Shown: positions 35,483 to 44,692 of the stretch, one piece after another
Numbering within the stretch: the first letter of the stretch is position 1
How the letters are laid out: each line of letters starts with the position of its first letter
DNA from: CAWHQZ01 sp963831645
GTDB lineage: Bacteria > Pseudomonadota > Alphaproteobacteria > Rhizobiales > Aestuariivirgaceae
Direction: 5' to 3'
Length of the DNA stretch: 64,000 nucleotides
Assembly (NCBI GenBank): GCA_963831645.1
Contig: CAWHQZ010000009.1
Span: 186,001 to 250,000 of the forward strand
The notes under the pieces: model-generated
Databases searched by the model: none
What the model was told of the DNA's origin: nothing
Seen by the model: the letters and a program-made list of their open reading frames with translations, nothing else
Position numbers and translations under genes: made by a program

Positions 35483-36387
35483 ATTTGCCCGGCATTGAAA
35501 CCCGGGCCAAGCTCGCTTGCGCCTATGCCGGGTTGGTATGGGGGCTGTTCTGGCTGCCTTTGCGTGCCCTCGAGCGAGCAGGCGTCGAGGGGCCGTGGGC
35601 GATTCTGACTTTTTACGTCTCGCCCCTCATCGTCATTCTGCCCGTTCTCTTCTTGCGCCTTCCACAATTGCGTGCCGCCGGACTTGATCTGCAGCTTAAA
35701 GGCTTTCTGGTGGCTCTGGGCATGGTCCCTTATTCGGTGTCATTACTTTACACCGAGGTTGTCCGGGCCATCTTGCTCTTCTACCTCACCCCGATCTGGA
35801 GTGCGCTTCTGGCGCGGCTGGTGCTGGGCGAGGCCATAACCCGGGTGCGCTGGTTTTCCATGGCTCTCGGCCTTCTCGGCCTTGTCGTCATTTTGAGGAG
35901 CGAGAGCGCATTGCCCCTGCCCGCCAACGCCGGTGACTGGCTGGCCCTCACGGCAGGCGTCCTATGGGCGGTGGCGGCAGTGGCGCTGCGCCGGGGACCA
36001 GCTCAGGATGCGGTCGATCTGACCGGCTTGAACTTTGTCTGGTCGGCGATCATCGCGGCCCTTTTTCTCTACCTGTCCCGGGGAGAAGGCGCGACTGCTC
36101 CCGCCATGGCCACGGTTCTAGGCACACTGCCGTGGCTCGTACCCACCCTTCTCGTCGTGTTGTTGACGGGAACCTATGCGACCATGTGGGCAACACCGAA
36201 ACTCAATCCAGCCGTCGTGGGCCTGCTCTTTATGACGGAAATCAGCGTCGGCGCGGTGACCGCAGCCCTTTGGGCCAACGAGCCCTTTGGCGCGAGGGAA
36301 CTCGCGGGCGTCGTGCTGATCACCAGCGCCGGTATCCTCGAAAGCATATGGGAGTTGTGGTTCAGGCCGCGACCCAGCCGAGCCTGA
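35479..36387 (+). CDS. DMT superfamily exporter (EamA family)
   Basis: This 302-residue membrane protein has about ten helices in two EamA repeats (YAGLVWGLFWLPLRAL at the start; LYTEVVRAILLFYLTPIWSALLARLVLGE; WATPKLNPAVVGLLFMTE). It probably exports amino acids or other metabolites. The TTG at 35479 overlaps the cupin stop (TTGA); another TTG at 35485 is possible. tRNA-Leu lies 20 bases downstream on the other strand. Confidence 0.82.
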   Translation: MNLPGIETRAKLACAYAGLVWGLFWLPLRALERAGVEGPWAILTFYVSPLIVILPVLFLRLPQLRAAGLDLQLKGFLVALGMVPYSVSLLYTEVVRAILLFYLTPIWSALLARLVLGEAITRVRWFSMALGLLGLVVILRSESALPLPANAGDWLALTAGVLWAVAAVALRRGPAQDAVDLTGLNFVWSAIIAALFLYLSRGEGATAPAMATVLGTLPWLVPTLLVVLLTGTYATMWATPKLNPAVVGLLFMTEISVGAVTAALWANEPFGARELAGVVLITSAGILESIWELWFRPRPSRA

Positions 36388-36407
36388 GCCAGATAGTCTA
36401 CGCAACA

Positions 36408-36491
36408 TGGTGCGGTCGAGAGGACTCGAACCTCCACGGTGTTACCCGCTAGCACCTCAAGCTAGTGCGTCTACCATTCCGCCACGACCGC
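36408..36491 (-). tRNA. tRNA-Leu (GAG anticodon)
   Basis: Read on the minus strand, GCGGTCG/CGACCGC forms the 7-bp acceptor stem. The anticodon arm is CTAGC-TTGAGGT-GCTAG with the loop giving anticodon GAG, a variable arm consistent with class II tRNA-Leu, a GGTTCGAGTCC T-arm and an encoded CCA end. It decodes CUU/CUC leucine codons. The T-arm sequence reads GAGGTTCGAGTCCTC. Confidence 0.95.
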
Positions 36492-36597
36492 GTTGCCCTG
36501 ATGAAGGCGGAGCGTGTGTATCAATAGGGCCAAGCAATATCAATCCCCGCCGGGTTTGGGTGCGCGCACTCTGTCGAAATGTGTTCTAAGAGACCGC

Positions 36598-37287
36598 ATG
36601 GACCTAGGTAAGGAAGCCAGGCCCTCGCGCGCGAGCGGCAACCCGCCGGTTCTGTGGGACATGAGCCCGGGCCTGACGGACTATCCTTATGCCGTGTCGC
36701 GCATGGAGGCCATTGTAGAGGGCATCTGCAAGGGCATAGAGCCGGAGCGGCTGTGGCTTCTCGAACATCCAGCCCTGTATTCCGCCGGCACCAGCGCGAA
36801 GGGGCGCGATCTTCTCGACCCCGGACGCTTTCCGGTTTATCACACGGGTCGCGGCGGCCAATTCACCTATCATGGGCCCGGTCAGCGGGTTGCCTATGTG
36901 ATGCTGAATCTCAACCGGCGCGGCCGCGATGTGCGCCGGTTGGTATTCTCCCTCGAGGAGTGGCTCATCCGGACGCTCGCTCACTTCGGTGTTGAGGCGG
37001 AGCGGCGGGCCGGCCGCGTTGGCATCTGGGTACGGCGCGGAGACCACGATGACAAGATCGCCTCCCTGGGCCTCCGGCTGCGTCGTTGGGTTACCTTCCA
37101 CGGCGTCAGCTTGAACGTAAACCCCGACCTCGAGCATTTTTCCGGCATCGTGCCCTGCGGCGTTACCGGTCACGGAGTAACAAGTCTGGCAAACCTGGGT
37201 GTCATCTGCACCATGGCCGAAGTCGACCGCGTGTTGAGAGACGCCTTCGAGCAGTTGTTCGATCCGACCCAGTGCGTTCTGGATTAA
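36598..37287 (+). CDS. lipB: Octanoyltransferase LipB
   Basis: This 229-residue enzyme moves octanoyl from acyl carrier protein to lipoyl-domain lysines, the first step of de novo lipoylation. The catalytic Cys is in IVPCGVTGHGVTSL and the activating Lys in DDKIASLGLRLRRWVTFHG. HTGRGGQFTYHGPGQRVAY is the family's substrate-pocket motif. The ATG at 36598 is the best start; an in-frame ATG upstream at 36514 would extend into the tRNA-adjacent gap. lipA is not adjacent. Confidence 0.93.
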   Translation: MDLGKEARPSRASGNPPVLWDMSPGLTDYPYAVSRMEAIVEGICKGIEPERLWLLEHPALYSAGTSAKGRDLLDPGRFPVYHTGRGGQFTYHGPGQRVAYVMLNLNRRGRDVRRLVFSLEEWLIRTLAHFGVEAERRAGRVGIWVRRGDHDDKIASLGLRLRRWVTFHGVSLNVNPDLEHFSGIVPCGVTGHGVTSLANLGVICTMAEVDRVLRDAFEQLFDPTQCVLD

Positions 37288-37389
37288 TCTGTAATAACAC
37301 TTGTTACGGAAATTCTCTTGCGGTATTGAGCCCTCCGGCAATTCTCGGATTGCAATCTCTTATCCTTAGCAAAATGAGGAATTGAACCC

Positions 37390-37995
37390 ATGAAGCTCTA
37401 CTACTCACCCGGCGCATGCTCGATGTCGCCCCACATCGTGCTCAGGGAAATCGGCAAGAAATTCGATCTCGAATCCGTCGATCTCGGCACCAAGACGACC
37501 GCCAGCGGCAAGGACTACACGAAGATCAACCCCAAGGGCTATGTGCCCGCTCTGGAAATCAAGCCCGGCGAAGTGCTGACCGAGGGTGCAGCCATCGTCC
37601 AATATCTCGCCGACAAGGCAAAGGCCACGAAGCTTCTGCCCAAGGCCGGCATGGCTCGCTATCGGGCAGCCGAGATGCTCAATTACCTTGCAGCCGAGGT
37701 TCACAAGAGCATGGGCGCCCTGTTCGCCAAGGGCATCAGCGAAGACGTCCGCAAGGCAACCTTGGAGAAGATCTCCAAGCGGCTCGAACATCTGGACAGC
37801 ATCCTGGCCAAGAGCAAGTTTCTGCTGGGCAAGGGCTTTTCGGTCGCCGACGCCTATGCCTTCACCCTGTTGAGCTGGGGCCCGCATCTGAAGCTCGATA
37901 TGAGCCCCTACAAGAATATCGCTGCTTACATGGAGCGCGTCGGCAAGCGTCCGGCAGTCCAGGCGGTTCTCAAGGCGGAGGGCCTCGCAAAGTAG
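37390..37995 (+). CDS. Beta-class glutathione S-transferase
   Basis: This 201-residue GST has the N-terminal sequence LYYSPGACSMSPHIVLRE with the beta-class Cys in PGACS, the NPKGYVPALEI cis-Pro loop, and a helical C-domain with FSVADAYAFTLLSW. It should conjugate glutathione to electrophiles. It is 103 bases after lipB, with a GC-rich hairpin downstream. It is unrelated at sequence level to the SSWS-type GST at 26872. Confidence 0.92.
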   Translation: MKLYYSPGACSMSPHIVLREIGKKFDLESVDLGTKTTASGKDYTKINPKGYVPALEIKPGEVLTEGAAIVQYLADKAKATKLLPKAGMARYRAAEMLNYLAAEVHKSMGALFAKGISEDVRKATLEKISKRLEHLDSILAKSKFLLGKGFSVADAYAFTLLSWGPHLKLDMSPYKNIAAYMERVGKRPAVQAVLKAEGLAK

Positions 37996-38011
37996 CAGCT
38001 CAAGCATCCCC

Positions 38012-38037
38012 GCAGGGCCGTTGGTTCGCGGCCCTGC
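38012..38037. terminator. GC-rich hairpin between convergent GST and acylphosphatase genes
   Basis: GCAGGGCCG (38012-38020) and CGGCCCTGC (38029-38037) form a perfect 9-bp stem with an 8-base loop, between the GST stop and the acylphosphatase stop. There is no clear T-tract on either strand, so it is a plausible bidirectional stop or mRNA 3' stabiliser rather than a textbook terminator. Confidence 0.55.
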
Positions 38038-38053
38038 CGGCTGCACAGTGGCG

Positions 38054-38332
38054 CTACGCGGTCGGCAGCACCGTAAATCCCTCTCCCTGCCAATTGACGT
38101 CGATCGTCTCGATTGCGTCGACCCTTGCCGATCGTGGCCCGGACCGGCAGAGTTCCAGCATTCTGGAGATCCGGTCAGCTGGTCCGGCGACGACGATTTC
38201 TACGCTTTGGTCAAATCGGTTGCGGACCGTCCCCCGAAGGTCCAGCGCAGCGGCCGCCTGCTCGGCCCACATTCGGTAGCCAACGCCTTGTACCCGCCCC
38301 CGGATGATGGCCCTGACCGCTTTGTCTTCCAA
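38054..38332 (-). CDS. acyP: Acylphosphatase
   Basis: This 92-residue enzyme has the full acylphosphatase motif GRVQGVGYRMWAEQAA with the phosphate-binding Arg, then LRGTVRNRFDQSVEIVVAG with the catalytic Asn. It hydrolyses acyl phosphates. No ATG gives the usual length; a TTG at 38332 does (about 92 residues) and has a weak GGA upstream. It converges on the GST gene across a hairpin. Confidence 0.85.
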   Translation of the reverse strand: MEDKAVRAIIRGRVQGVGYRMWAEQAAAALDLRGTVRNRFDQSVEIVVAGPADRISRMLELCRSGPRSARVDAIETIDVNWQGEGFTVLPTA

Positions 38333-38467
38333 GGTTTTTCCGGGATTTTCGTTTCTGAACGAAGAATAAGCACTACGGTCAGCTTTGATTAAGCTGGACC
38401 CTCGTATGAAAGTGCCATGGACGGTGAAACGAAGGCAACCCTGCTTCAACCGAACAAGGAGACAAAC

Positions 38468-38728
38468 ATGATCCGCATCGCAGTGATGGGCCTTACAGCC
38501 GCAGCCGCCATGGTGCTCGGCGCTTCCGCAGCCTTTGCCGGCGGCGTGGACGTTCACCTCAACTTGAACCCCGGCATCGGCATCTACCCGAGCCATTACC
38601 CGGTTTACAGCCAGCCCGTTTATGTCGAGGCGGACGAGGACTGCGAGTACGTGACCAAATGGAAGTGGGTAAAGAAGCCGAGCGGACAACTGAAGAAGAA
38701 AAAGTATACGAAACTGGTCTGCTATTAG
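38468..38728 (+). CDS. Small secreted protein, unknown family
   Basis: This 86-residue protein has a signal peptide (VMGLTAAAAMVLGASAAFA) and a short mature region: a GVDVHLNLNPGIGIYPSHYPVY stretch rich in Tyr/Pro, an acidic EADEDCEYV, then a very basic C-terminus (KWKWVKKPSGQLKKKKYTK) ending LVCY. Two Cys near the end may pair. An AAGGAG site precedes the ATG. I recognise no family; small Tyr/Pro-rich exported proteins of this shape occur in Hyphomicrobiales. Confidence 0.65.
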   Translation: MIRIAVMGLTAAAAMVLGASAAFAGGVDVHLNLNPGIGIYPSHYPVYSQPVYVEADEDCEYVTKWKWVKKPSGQLKKKKYTKLVCY

Positions 38729-38840
38729 GTGCCGTTCCTGAGGCCCGCGGGCTCCGATCCCCCGTATCTCTTCCCGCAAGCTTCAGTCAGGAGACCGGCC
38801 GTCGATAACTTTCGGCGGCTGGTTCCGTTTGTTTCACCGC

Positions 38841-40847
38841 CTATTCGAACTCCATAATGACGGCATCAACGGCGAGGCTGTCTCCTGCCCGGACCAGCAG
38901 TTTCTTCACCTTTCCGTCGCACTCGGCCCTCAATACGTTCTGCATTTTCATTGCCTCGACGACAGCAAGCGTCTCGCCGGCCTTGACGTCCTGACCTTCC
39001 CCGACGGCAATGGATATCACCAGGCCAGGCATTGGACATACGAGCTTCCTGGCCGAGTTGGTTTCCGCCTTCCGTGGCATGCGCCGCACCAGCTCCGCCG
39101 CCCTCTTGCCAAGAACCAGCGCCGTGGCGCTGATGCCCCGATGCTCGAGGAGGTAGCCCGCTCCCAGCCGCCTCACCTTGATCACTACCCCGGCGTTATC
39201 GATGCGGCCCTCGAAGATGGGCTCGCCCGGCCGCCAGCTGGACTCTGCGGTCCTCTCCCTGCGTGGTTGGCCGCTGTGCCGAAGTCTGAAGCTCTTGCCT
39301 TCCTCCAGGATTTCCACTGCGTGCCACTCTTCGTCGAGGCGCACGTAACGTTCCCTCGACACATCCACGGCACGAGTTGATATCTGACCGCTTGTCTGGC
39401 GCTGCCGCCGCTGCTCGATGCAGTCGATAATTGCCGCCGCTGCAACCAACCTGTCTCGCGATGGGCCATCCGGCGTTGCGCCGGCGAAGCCTTCCGGAAA
39501 CTCCTCGGCGATGAAGGCGGTCGACAGTCTGCCCGAGATCCAGCGCGGCCGGTCCATCACGGCCGACAGAAACGATATGTTGTTGCTGACGCCGCGGATA
39601 TGAAACCTGTCGAGCGCGGCTGCCATTTGCCTCGTGGCGGTTTGTCGATCGCCCGCGTGCACCACGAGCTTGGCCAGCAGCGGATCATAGTGAGGCGAAA
39701 CCTCGGCGCCTTCGAAAACACCGGTGTCGTTGCGCACTGTCACCCCGGCTTCACACACCTCCGCGGGAGGGCGGTAGCCGATGAGACGCCCTATCGAGGG
39801 CAGGAACCCTCTGGTCGGATCTTCCGCGTAGATACGGCACTCTACCGCCCAGCCCTCGAGCTTTACGTCCGACTGGCGGAGCCTGAGCTTCTCGCCCCCC
39901 GCTATCCGGATCATCTCCTCGACGAGATCGACGCCGGTTACGAGCTCGGAAACGGGATGCTCAACCTGTAGCCGCGTGTTCATCTCAAGGAAGTGAAAAG
40001 ACCGATCATTGGCGGCGATGAACTCGACGGTTCCTGCCGAATCGTAGTCGACCGCCCTCGCCATCCGCACCGCCTGCTCGCCCATCGCGCGGCGGGTTGC
40101 ATCGTCAATCAGCGGTGAGGGGGCCTCCTCGATGATCTTCTGGTTTCTTCTCTGGATGGAGCACTCCCGCTCGCCAAGATGGACCACGTTGCCGTGCTTG
40201 TCGCCCAGCACCTGGATTTCGATATGGCGCGGATCGACGATGTATTTCTCGATGAATATCCGGTGATCATTAAAGGCTGAGGCAGCCTCGGCCCTGGCGC
40301 GCTCGAAACTTTCCTCGAGGTCGGGAGCAGAGTGGACCACGCGCATGCCCCTGCCGCCGCCACCTGCTGCGGCCTTGATCATTATTGGGTAACCGATCTC
40401 GGAGGCGACTTGCAGCGCCCGGGCGGGAATATCGATACTTCCCGCAAAACCAGGCAGCGTCGACACGCCGGCACGCGCCGCAAGCTTCTTGGCCTCGATC
40501 TTGTCGCCCATGGCGGCGATCGCCCGCGGGTTAGGCCCAACGAGCACGATGCCTTCCGCCTCCAGCGCTTCCGCGAACGCCGCTTGCTCGGAGAGAAATC
40601 CGTATCCCGGGTGCACGGCCTCCGCTCCTGAGCTCCTGCATGCGGCGAGGACGTTTTCGATCGCCAGGTAGGATTGGGCCGATGGCGCCGGCCCGATGTG
40701 TACCCGTTCGTCAGCCATTGCGGCATGCAGCGAACGGACGTCGGCATCGGAGTAGACTGCGACGGTCCTGATACCCATGCGCCGCGCGGTCTTGATCACC
40801 CGGCAGGCGATCTCGCCGCGATTGGCAATCAGCAGTTTCTTGAACAT
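38841..40847 (-). CDS. pccA: Acetyl/propionyl-CoA carboxylase alpha subunit (biotin-dependent)
   Basis: This 668-residue protein fuses biotin carboxylase and biotin carboxyl carrier domains. The N-terminal part has MFKKLLIANRGEIACRVIKTAR and the Gly-rich ATP loop AAAGGGGRGM; catalytic ECSIQRRNQKIIEEAPSP follows. The C-terminal BCCP motif AMKMQNV carries the biotinylated Lys 634. It carboxylates biotin with bicarbonate and ATP. The beta subunit (pccB) is 2.3 kb away on the same strand, separated by rimO and DUF2199 on the other. The most likely role is propionyl-CoA to methylmalonyl-CoA. Confidence 0.93.
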   Translation of the reverse strand: MFKKLLIANRGEIACRVIKTARRMGIRTVAVYSDADVRSLHAAMADERVHIGPAPSAQSYLAIENVLAACRSSGAEAVHPGYGFLSEQAAFAEALEAEGIVLVGPNPRAIAAMGDKIEAKKLAARAGVSTLPGFAGSIDIPARALQVASEIGYPIMIKAAAGGGGRGMRVVHSAPDLEESFERARAEAASAFNDHRIFIEKYIVDPRHIEIQVLGDKHGNVVHLGERECSIQRRNQKIIEEAPSPLIDDATRRAMGEQAVRMARAVDYDSAGTVEFIAANDRSFHFLEMNTRLQVEHPVSELVTGVDLVEEMIRIAGGEKLRLRQSDVKLEGWAVECRIYAEDPTRGFLPSIGRLIGYRPPAEVCEAGVTVRNDTGVFEGAEVSPHYDPLLAKLVVHAGDRQTATRQMAAALDRFHIRGVSNNISFLSAVMDRPRWISGRLSTAFIAEEFPEGFAGATPDGPSRDRLVAAAAIIDCIEQRRQRQTSGQISTRAVDVSRERYVRLDEEWHAVEILEEGKSFRLRHSGQPRRERTAESSWRPGEPIFEGRIDNAGVVIKVRRLGAGYLLEHRGISATALVLGKRAAELVRRMPRKAETNSARKLVCPMPGLVISIAVGEGQDVKAGETLAVVEAMKMQNVLRAECDGKVKKLLVRAGDSLAVDAVIMEFE

Positions 40848-40966
40848 TCAGCCCCTGTGCCGTTGCTTCTAGCCGCCGTAACTTGCGCCGTAAACCGATG
40901 ACTTGTGTGGTGTTTCCTGAACGCTGCGCCTTGACCTTGGCAAAAGTACCAGCCATTGGAGCAGCT

Positions 40967-42289
40967 ATGAACAAGCACGTCCCGACCGTGGGTCTCGTAA
41001 GCCTCGGATGTCCCAAGGCGCTGGTGGACTCCGAGCGCATCCTGAGCCAGCTGCGCGCCGAGGGCTACCTCATCTCGGGCGATTACAAAGGCGCCGACGT
41101 GGTCATCGTGAACACGTGCGGTTTCCTCGACAGTGCCAGGGCCGAAAGCCTCTCAGCGATCGGCGAGGCGGTCGCTAAGAACGGTCGAGTGATCGTTACC
41201 GGCTGCATGGGCCACGATGCCCGAACGATCCGTGAGGCCCATCCAGCCGTGCTCGCGGTAACCGGGCCGCACCAGTATGAGGCGGTCGTCAGCGCTGTCC
41301 ACGACGCTGTGCCTCCCGTCCATGACCCGCTCCTCGACCTCGTCCCGCCCCAGGGGCTTCGGCTGACGCCGCGGCACTACGCGTATCTCAAGATTTCCGA
41401 AGGCTGCAACAATCGTTGCTCCTTTTGCATCATCCCTTCCTTGCGCGGTGATCTGGCAAGCCGTCCGGCGTCTTCTGTGCTCCATGAGGCCGAACGGCTG
41501 GTAAAGTCCGGCGTCAGAGAGCTTCTCGTGATATCGCAGGATACGAGCGCCTACGGCTCAGATCTCAAATACGCCGCGAGCAGGTTTCGCGGCCGGGAGG
41601 TGCCGGCGCGGTTCGTCAGTCTGGCACGGGAACTCGGTCAGTTCGGCATCTGGATCAGGCTTCACTATGTGTATCCCTATCCGCACGTGGATGAAGTGAT
41701 CCCGCTGATGGCCGAAGGCAGGATCCTGCCCTATCTCGATGTGCCGTTTCAGCATGCTTCACCGCAGGTGCTGAACGCAATGCGACGGCCCGCCAAGCAG
41801 GAAAAAATGTTGGATCGGATCGGCGCATGGCGCCGGATTTGTCCTGACTTGGCGCTTCGCTCAACGTTCATCGTCGGCTTTCCCGGTGAATCCGAGGCTG
41901 ATTTTGCCTTTCTTCTCGAGTGGCTCGAGGAGGCGCGCCTCGAGCGTGTCGGCTGCTTCAAGTACGAAGCGGTTTCCGGGGCCCGGGCGAATGAGCTTTC
42001 GAACCACGTCCCAGAAGAAGTCAAAGAGGAGCGCTGGCATCGCTTCATGCAGGCACAGCAAGACATCAGTGCCGCGGCGCTGCAGCACAAGGTCGGCCGA
42101 GTGGTCGATGTCCTGGTCGACGAGATTGACCTTGAGGAGCGCAGGGCTGTTGCGAGGAGCTCCTGGGATGCCCCGGAAATCGATGGAAATGTTTTTCTGC
42201 CGGCGACCGGGCTGAGCGTCGGCGACATGGTTCAGGCAAGGATTGATGCCGCCGGCGAATACGATCTGTACGCCACGCGCATGGTGTAG
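40967..42289 (+). CDS. rimO: Ribosomal protein S12 methylthiotransferase RimO
   Basis: This 440-residue radical-SAM enzyme adds a methylthio group to an Asp of ribosomal protein S12. The N-terminal UPF0004 domain has VGLVSLGCPKALVDSE with further Cys (NTCGF, TGCMG) binding the auxiliary cluster. The radical-SAM motif C-x3-C-x2-C is in EGCNNRCSFCIIP. The C-terminal TRAM domain is present (VGRVVDVLVDEI onwards). The ATG at 40967 is preceded by GGAG; an in-frame start at 40883 would extend into the gap shared with the divergent pccA promoter. Confidence 0.94.
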   Translation: MNKHVPTVGLVSLGCPKALVDSERILSQLRAEGYLISGDYKGADVVIVNTCGFLDSARAESLSAIGEAVAKNGRVIVTGCMGHDARTIREAHPAVLAVTGPHQYEAVVSAVHDAVPPVHDPLLDLVPPQGLRLTPRHYAYLKISEGCNNRCSFCIIPSLRGDLASRPASSVLHEAERLVKSGVRELLVISQDTSAYGSDLKYAASRFRGREVPARFVSLARELGQFGIWIRLHYVYPYPHVDEVIPLMAEGRILPYLDVPFQHASPQVLNAMRRPAKQEKMLDRIGAWRRICPDLALRSTFIVGFPGESEADFAFLLEWLEEARLERVGCFKYEAVSGARANELSNHVPEEVKEERWHRFMQAQQDISAAALQHKVGRVVDVLVDEIDLEERRAVARSSWDAPEIDGNVFLPATGLSVGDMVQARIDAAGEYDLYATRMV

Positions 42290-42516
42290 GAATCCTTCCC
42301 GGCCTGAGGACAATCCGCGCCGGCTGCTACAACCGCAATTAACGATAGAAGCCGAAATGCCGTCGATCCGGGCGGTCGCTGCTCACGCAGGCGAAACGAT
42401 TTATCAAGCAAATACAATAATTTGAACGTCTTTTTCGCTCGAACTACCAAACACTATATTGACCGTTTTCAAACCGCGCTCTGCCACTCTCGCGAGCGGC
42501 AACCCGGGAGCGCAAA

Positions 42517-43068
42517 ATGAACGTGGTACCGTTTCTGACGAAACCTGTAAGCGAGGTCAGGTTTCGCTTCAAGTGCGCCCTGTGCGATGACATCCACGAA
42601 GGTTTGCCGGACATTACCTACGAGATGCCGGATGCATGCTACGCGCTTGGCGTCAGGAAGCGCGTTGAGCGGATGTTGCTCACCAGCGATTTCTGCATTC
42701 TGGATGGCCGCCAGTTCTACGTTCGTTGCGTGCTGGAAGCGCCGGTGATCGGTTTGCATCAGCGGTTCGGCTGGGGCGTCTGGTGCCGCATCGATTGGCG
42801 ATTGTTCAAGTTGTCCTGGGACCGTTTCAACGAGGATGAAAACTCCGACGTACCACCTTTCCGCGGCGTCCTCGCCAACAGGTTGGGTTCTTACCCGGAT
42901 ACTGACGGGCTTGCCTGCCGCATCGTGCTGCAGAACGGCGGCCTGCGTCCGTTGGTTACGGTCGCTGACGCCGAACATCCGCTCGCTGTGCATCAGCGGC
43001 AGGGAATGGCGGTGGAAGAGGCGATTTCTCAGGCACGCAAAATTGGCGTGCTGTTGATTGCCGGCTGA
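42517..43068 (+). CDS. DUF2199 domain-containing protein
   Basis: This 183-residue cytosolic protein matches DUF2199. The N-terminal FKCALCDDIHEGLPDITYEMPD holds a CxxC pair that could bind zinc, followed by the family's WCRIDWRLFKLSWDRF stretch. The family is widespread but uncharacterised. It follows rimO after 228 bases and converges on pccB with a 58-base gap. Confidence 0.8.
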   Translation: MNVVPFLTKPVSEVRFRFKCALCDDIHEGLPDITYEMPDACYALGVRKRVERMLLTSDFCILDGRQFYVRCVLEAPVIGLHQRFGWGVWCRIDWRLFKLSWDRFNEDENSDVPPFRGVLANRLGSYPDTDGLACRIVLQNGGLRPLVTVADAEHPLAVHQRQGMAVEEAISQARKIGVLLIAG

Positions 43069-43126
43069 ACGGGAGTCCGCAGCAGGGCTTCATCCGAGAT
43101 GGTTCGCGGATCCACGAACCTTCCAC

Positions 43127-44660
43127 TCACAGTGGAATGTTATCGTGCTTCTTCCACGGGTTTTCGAGTTTCTTGTGGCGCAGCATGCCCAATGCCCGGG
43201 CCACCCGCCTGCGGGTTGAATGCGGCATGATGACCTCATCGAGGAAGCCCCGCTCCGCGGCGACGAACGGATTGGCGAAGCGCTTCTCGTACTCCTCGAT
43301 GCGTTTCCCGATCTTGCCTTTGTCGGCGAGCTCTGAACGGTAGATGATCTCAGCAGCTCCTTTCGGGCCCATGACGGCGATCTCGGCCGTCGGCCAGGCA
43401 TAGGTCACATCGCCGCGGATGTGTTTCGACGACATGACGACGTAAGCGCCGCCGTAGGCCTTGCGCGTGATCACGGTGACCTTGGGCACCGTGGCCTCAG
43501 AGTACGCGAACAGGAGTTTCGCGCCGTGTTTGATCAGGCCGCCATATTCCTGGGCAGTTCCGGGCAGGAAACCCGGCACATCGACGAACGTCACGATGGG
43601 AATGCTGAAACAGTCGCAGAAGCGCACAAATCGCGCCGCCTTGCGCGAGCAGTCGCTGTCGAGAACGCCTGCCAGGACCATGGGCTGGTTGGCGATAAAA
43701 CCGACCGTGTGGCCCTCGATGCGGCCGAAGCCGACAATGATGTTTTTGGCGTGCTCCGCCTGGATCTCAAAGAAATCGCCCTCGTCGACGACCTTCAGGA
43801 TCAGCTCGGTCATATCGTAGGGCCGGTCGGGAGTAGCCGGAATCAGGGTATCAAGCGAGGGCTCAGCCCGCAGGGCGTCATCGAACGTTGGCCGGTGCGG
43901 CGGCGGAGTGGCGTTGGAGGCGGGCAGGAAATCAAGGAGTTCGGCGCATCTGCAGCAACGCCTCGACGTCGTTATCGTAGGCGCCGTCGGCAATCGAGGA
44001 CTTGACGGTGTGGATGCTGGCGCCGCCGAGTTCCTCTGCAGTAACGGTTTCGTTGGTCACCGCCTTCACGACGTCGGGACCGGTTACGAACATGTAGCTG
44101 GTGTCTTTCACCATGAAGATGAAGTCTGTCATGGCAGGAGAATAGACATCGCCACCGGCGCACGGGCCCATGATGACCGAGAGCTGGGGAATGACCCCCG
44201 ATGCCAACACGTTGCCGGCGAACACTTCGCCATAACCGCCGAGAGCATCGACCCCTTCCTGGATACGTGCGCCGCCCGCATCGTACAGTCCGACGATCGG
44301 CGCGCCGTTGCGCAGGGCCAGGTTCTGGATCTTGATAATCTTGCGGGCATGCGCTTCCGACAGCGAGCCCCCGAATACCGTAAAATCCTTGGCAAACACG
44401 TACACAAGCCGGTTGTTGACGGTGCCCCACCCCGTCACCACGCCGTCGCCCGGAATTTTCGTCTCCTCCATGCCAAAATCGTTACATCGGTGCTCGACGA
44501 ACATGTCGAACTCCTCGAACGATCCTTCATCGACGAGAACCTCGATGCGTTCGCGCGCCGTCAGCTTTCCGCGCGCATGCTGGGCCGATGTGCGCTTCTC
44601 GCCGCCGCCTAGGCGTGCATTGGCGCGCCGCTTCTCGAGCTGTTTGAGTATCTCGTCCAT
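43127..44660 (-). pseudogene. pccB: Propionyl-CoA carboxylase beta subunit, interrupted by one frameshift
   Basis: Both halves of the carboxyltransferase are present in overlapping frames. The N-terminal half (MDEILKQLEKRR) has the GGARIQEGVDALGGYGE oxyanion-hole motif and GPCAGGDVYSPAMTD; it ends LLQMRRTP. The C-terminal half resumes LLDFLPASN and includes KAYGGAYVVMSSKHI and the DEVIMPHSTRRR tail. Removing one base near 43940 (the A of GCCGAACTC on the minus strand) rejoins them as LLQMRRLLDF. With PccA it would carboxylate propionyl-CoA to methylmalonyl-CoA. No other lesion is seen, so a sequencing insertion is the likeliest cause. Total length when joined is about 510 residues, normal for PccB. 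Confidence 0.85.
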
Positions 44661-44692
44661 CGGCAATCCCCTTCGCTTTCTGGCCAGCCCGA

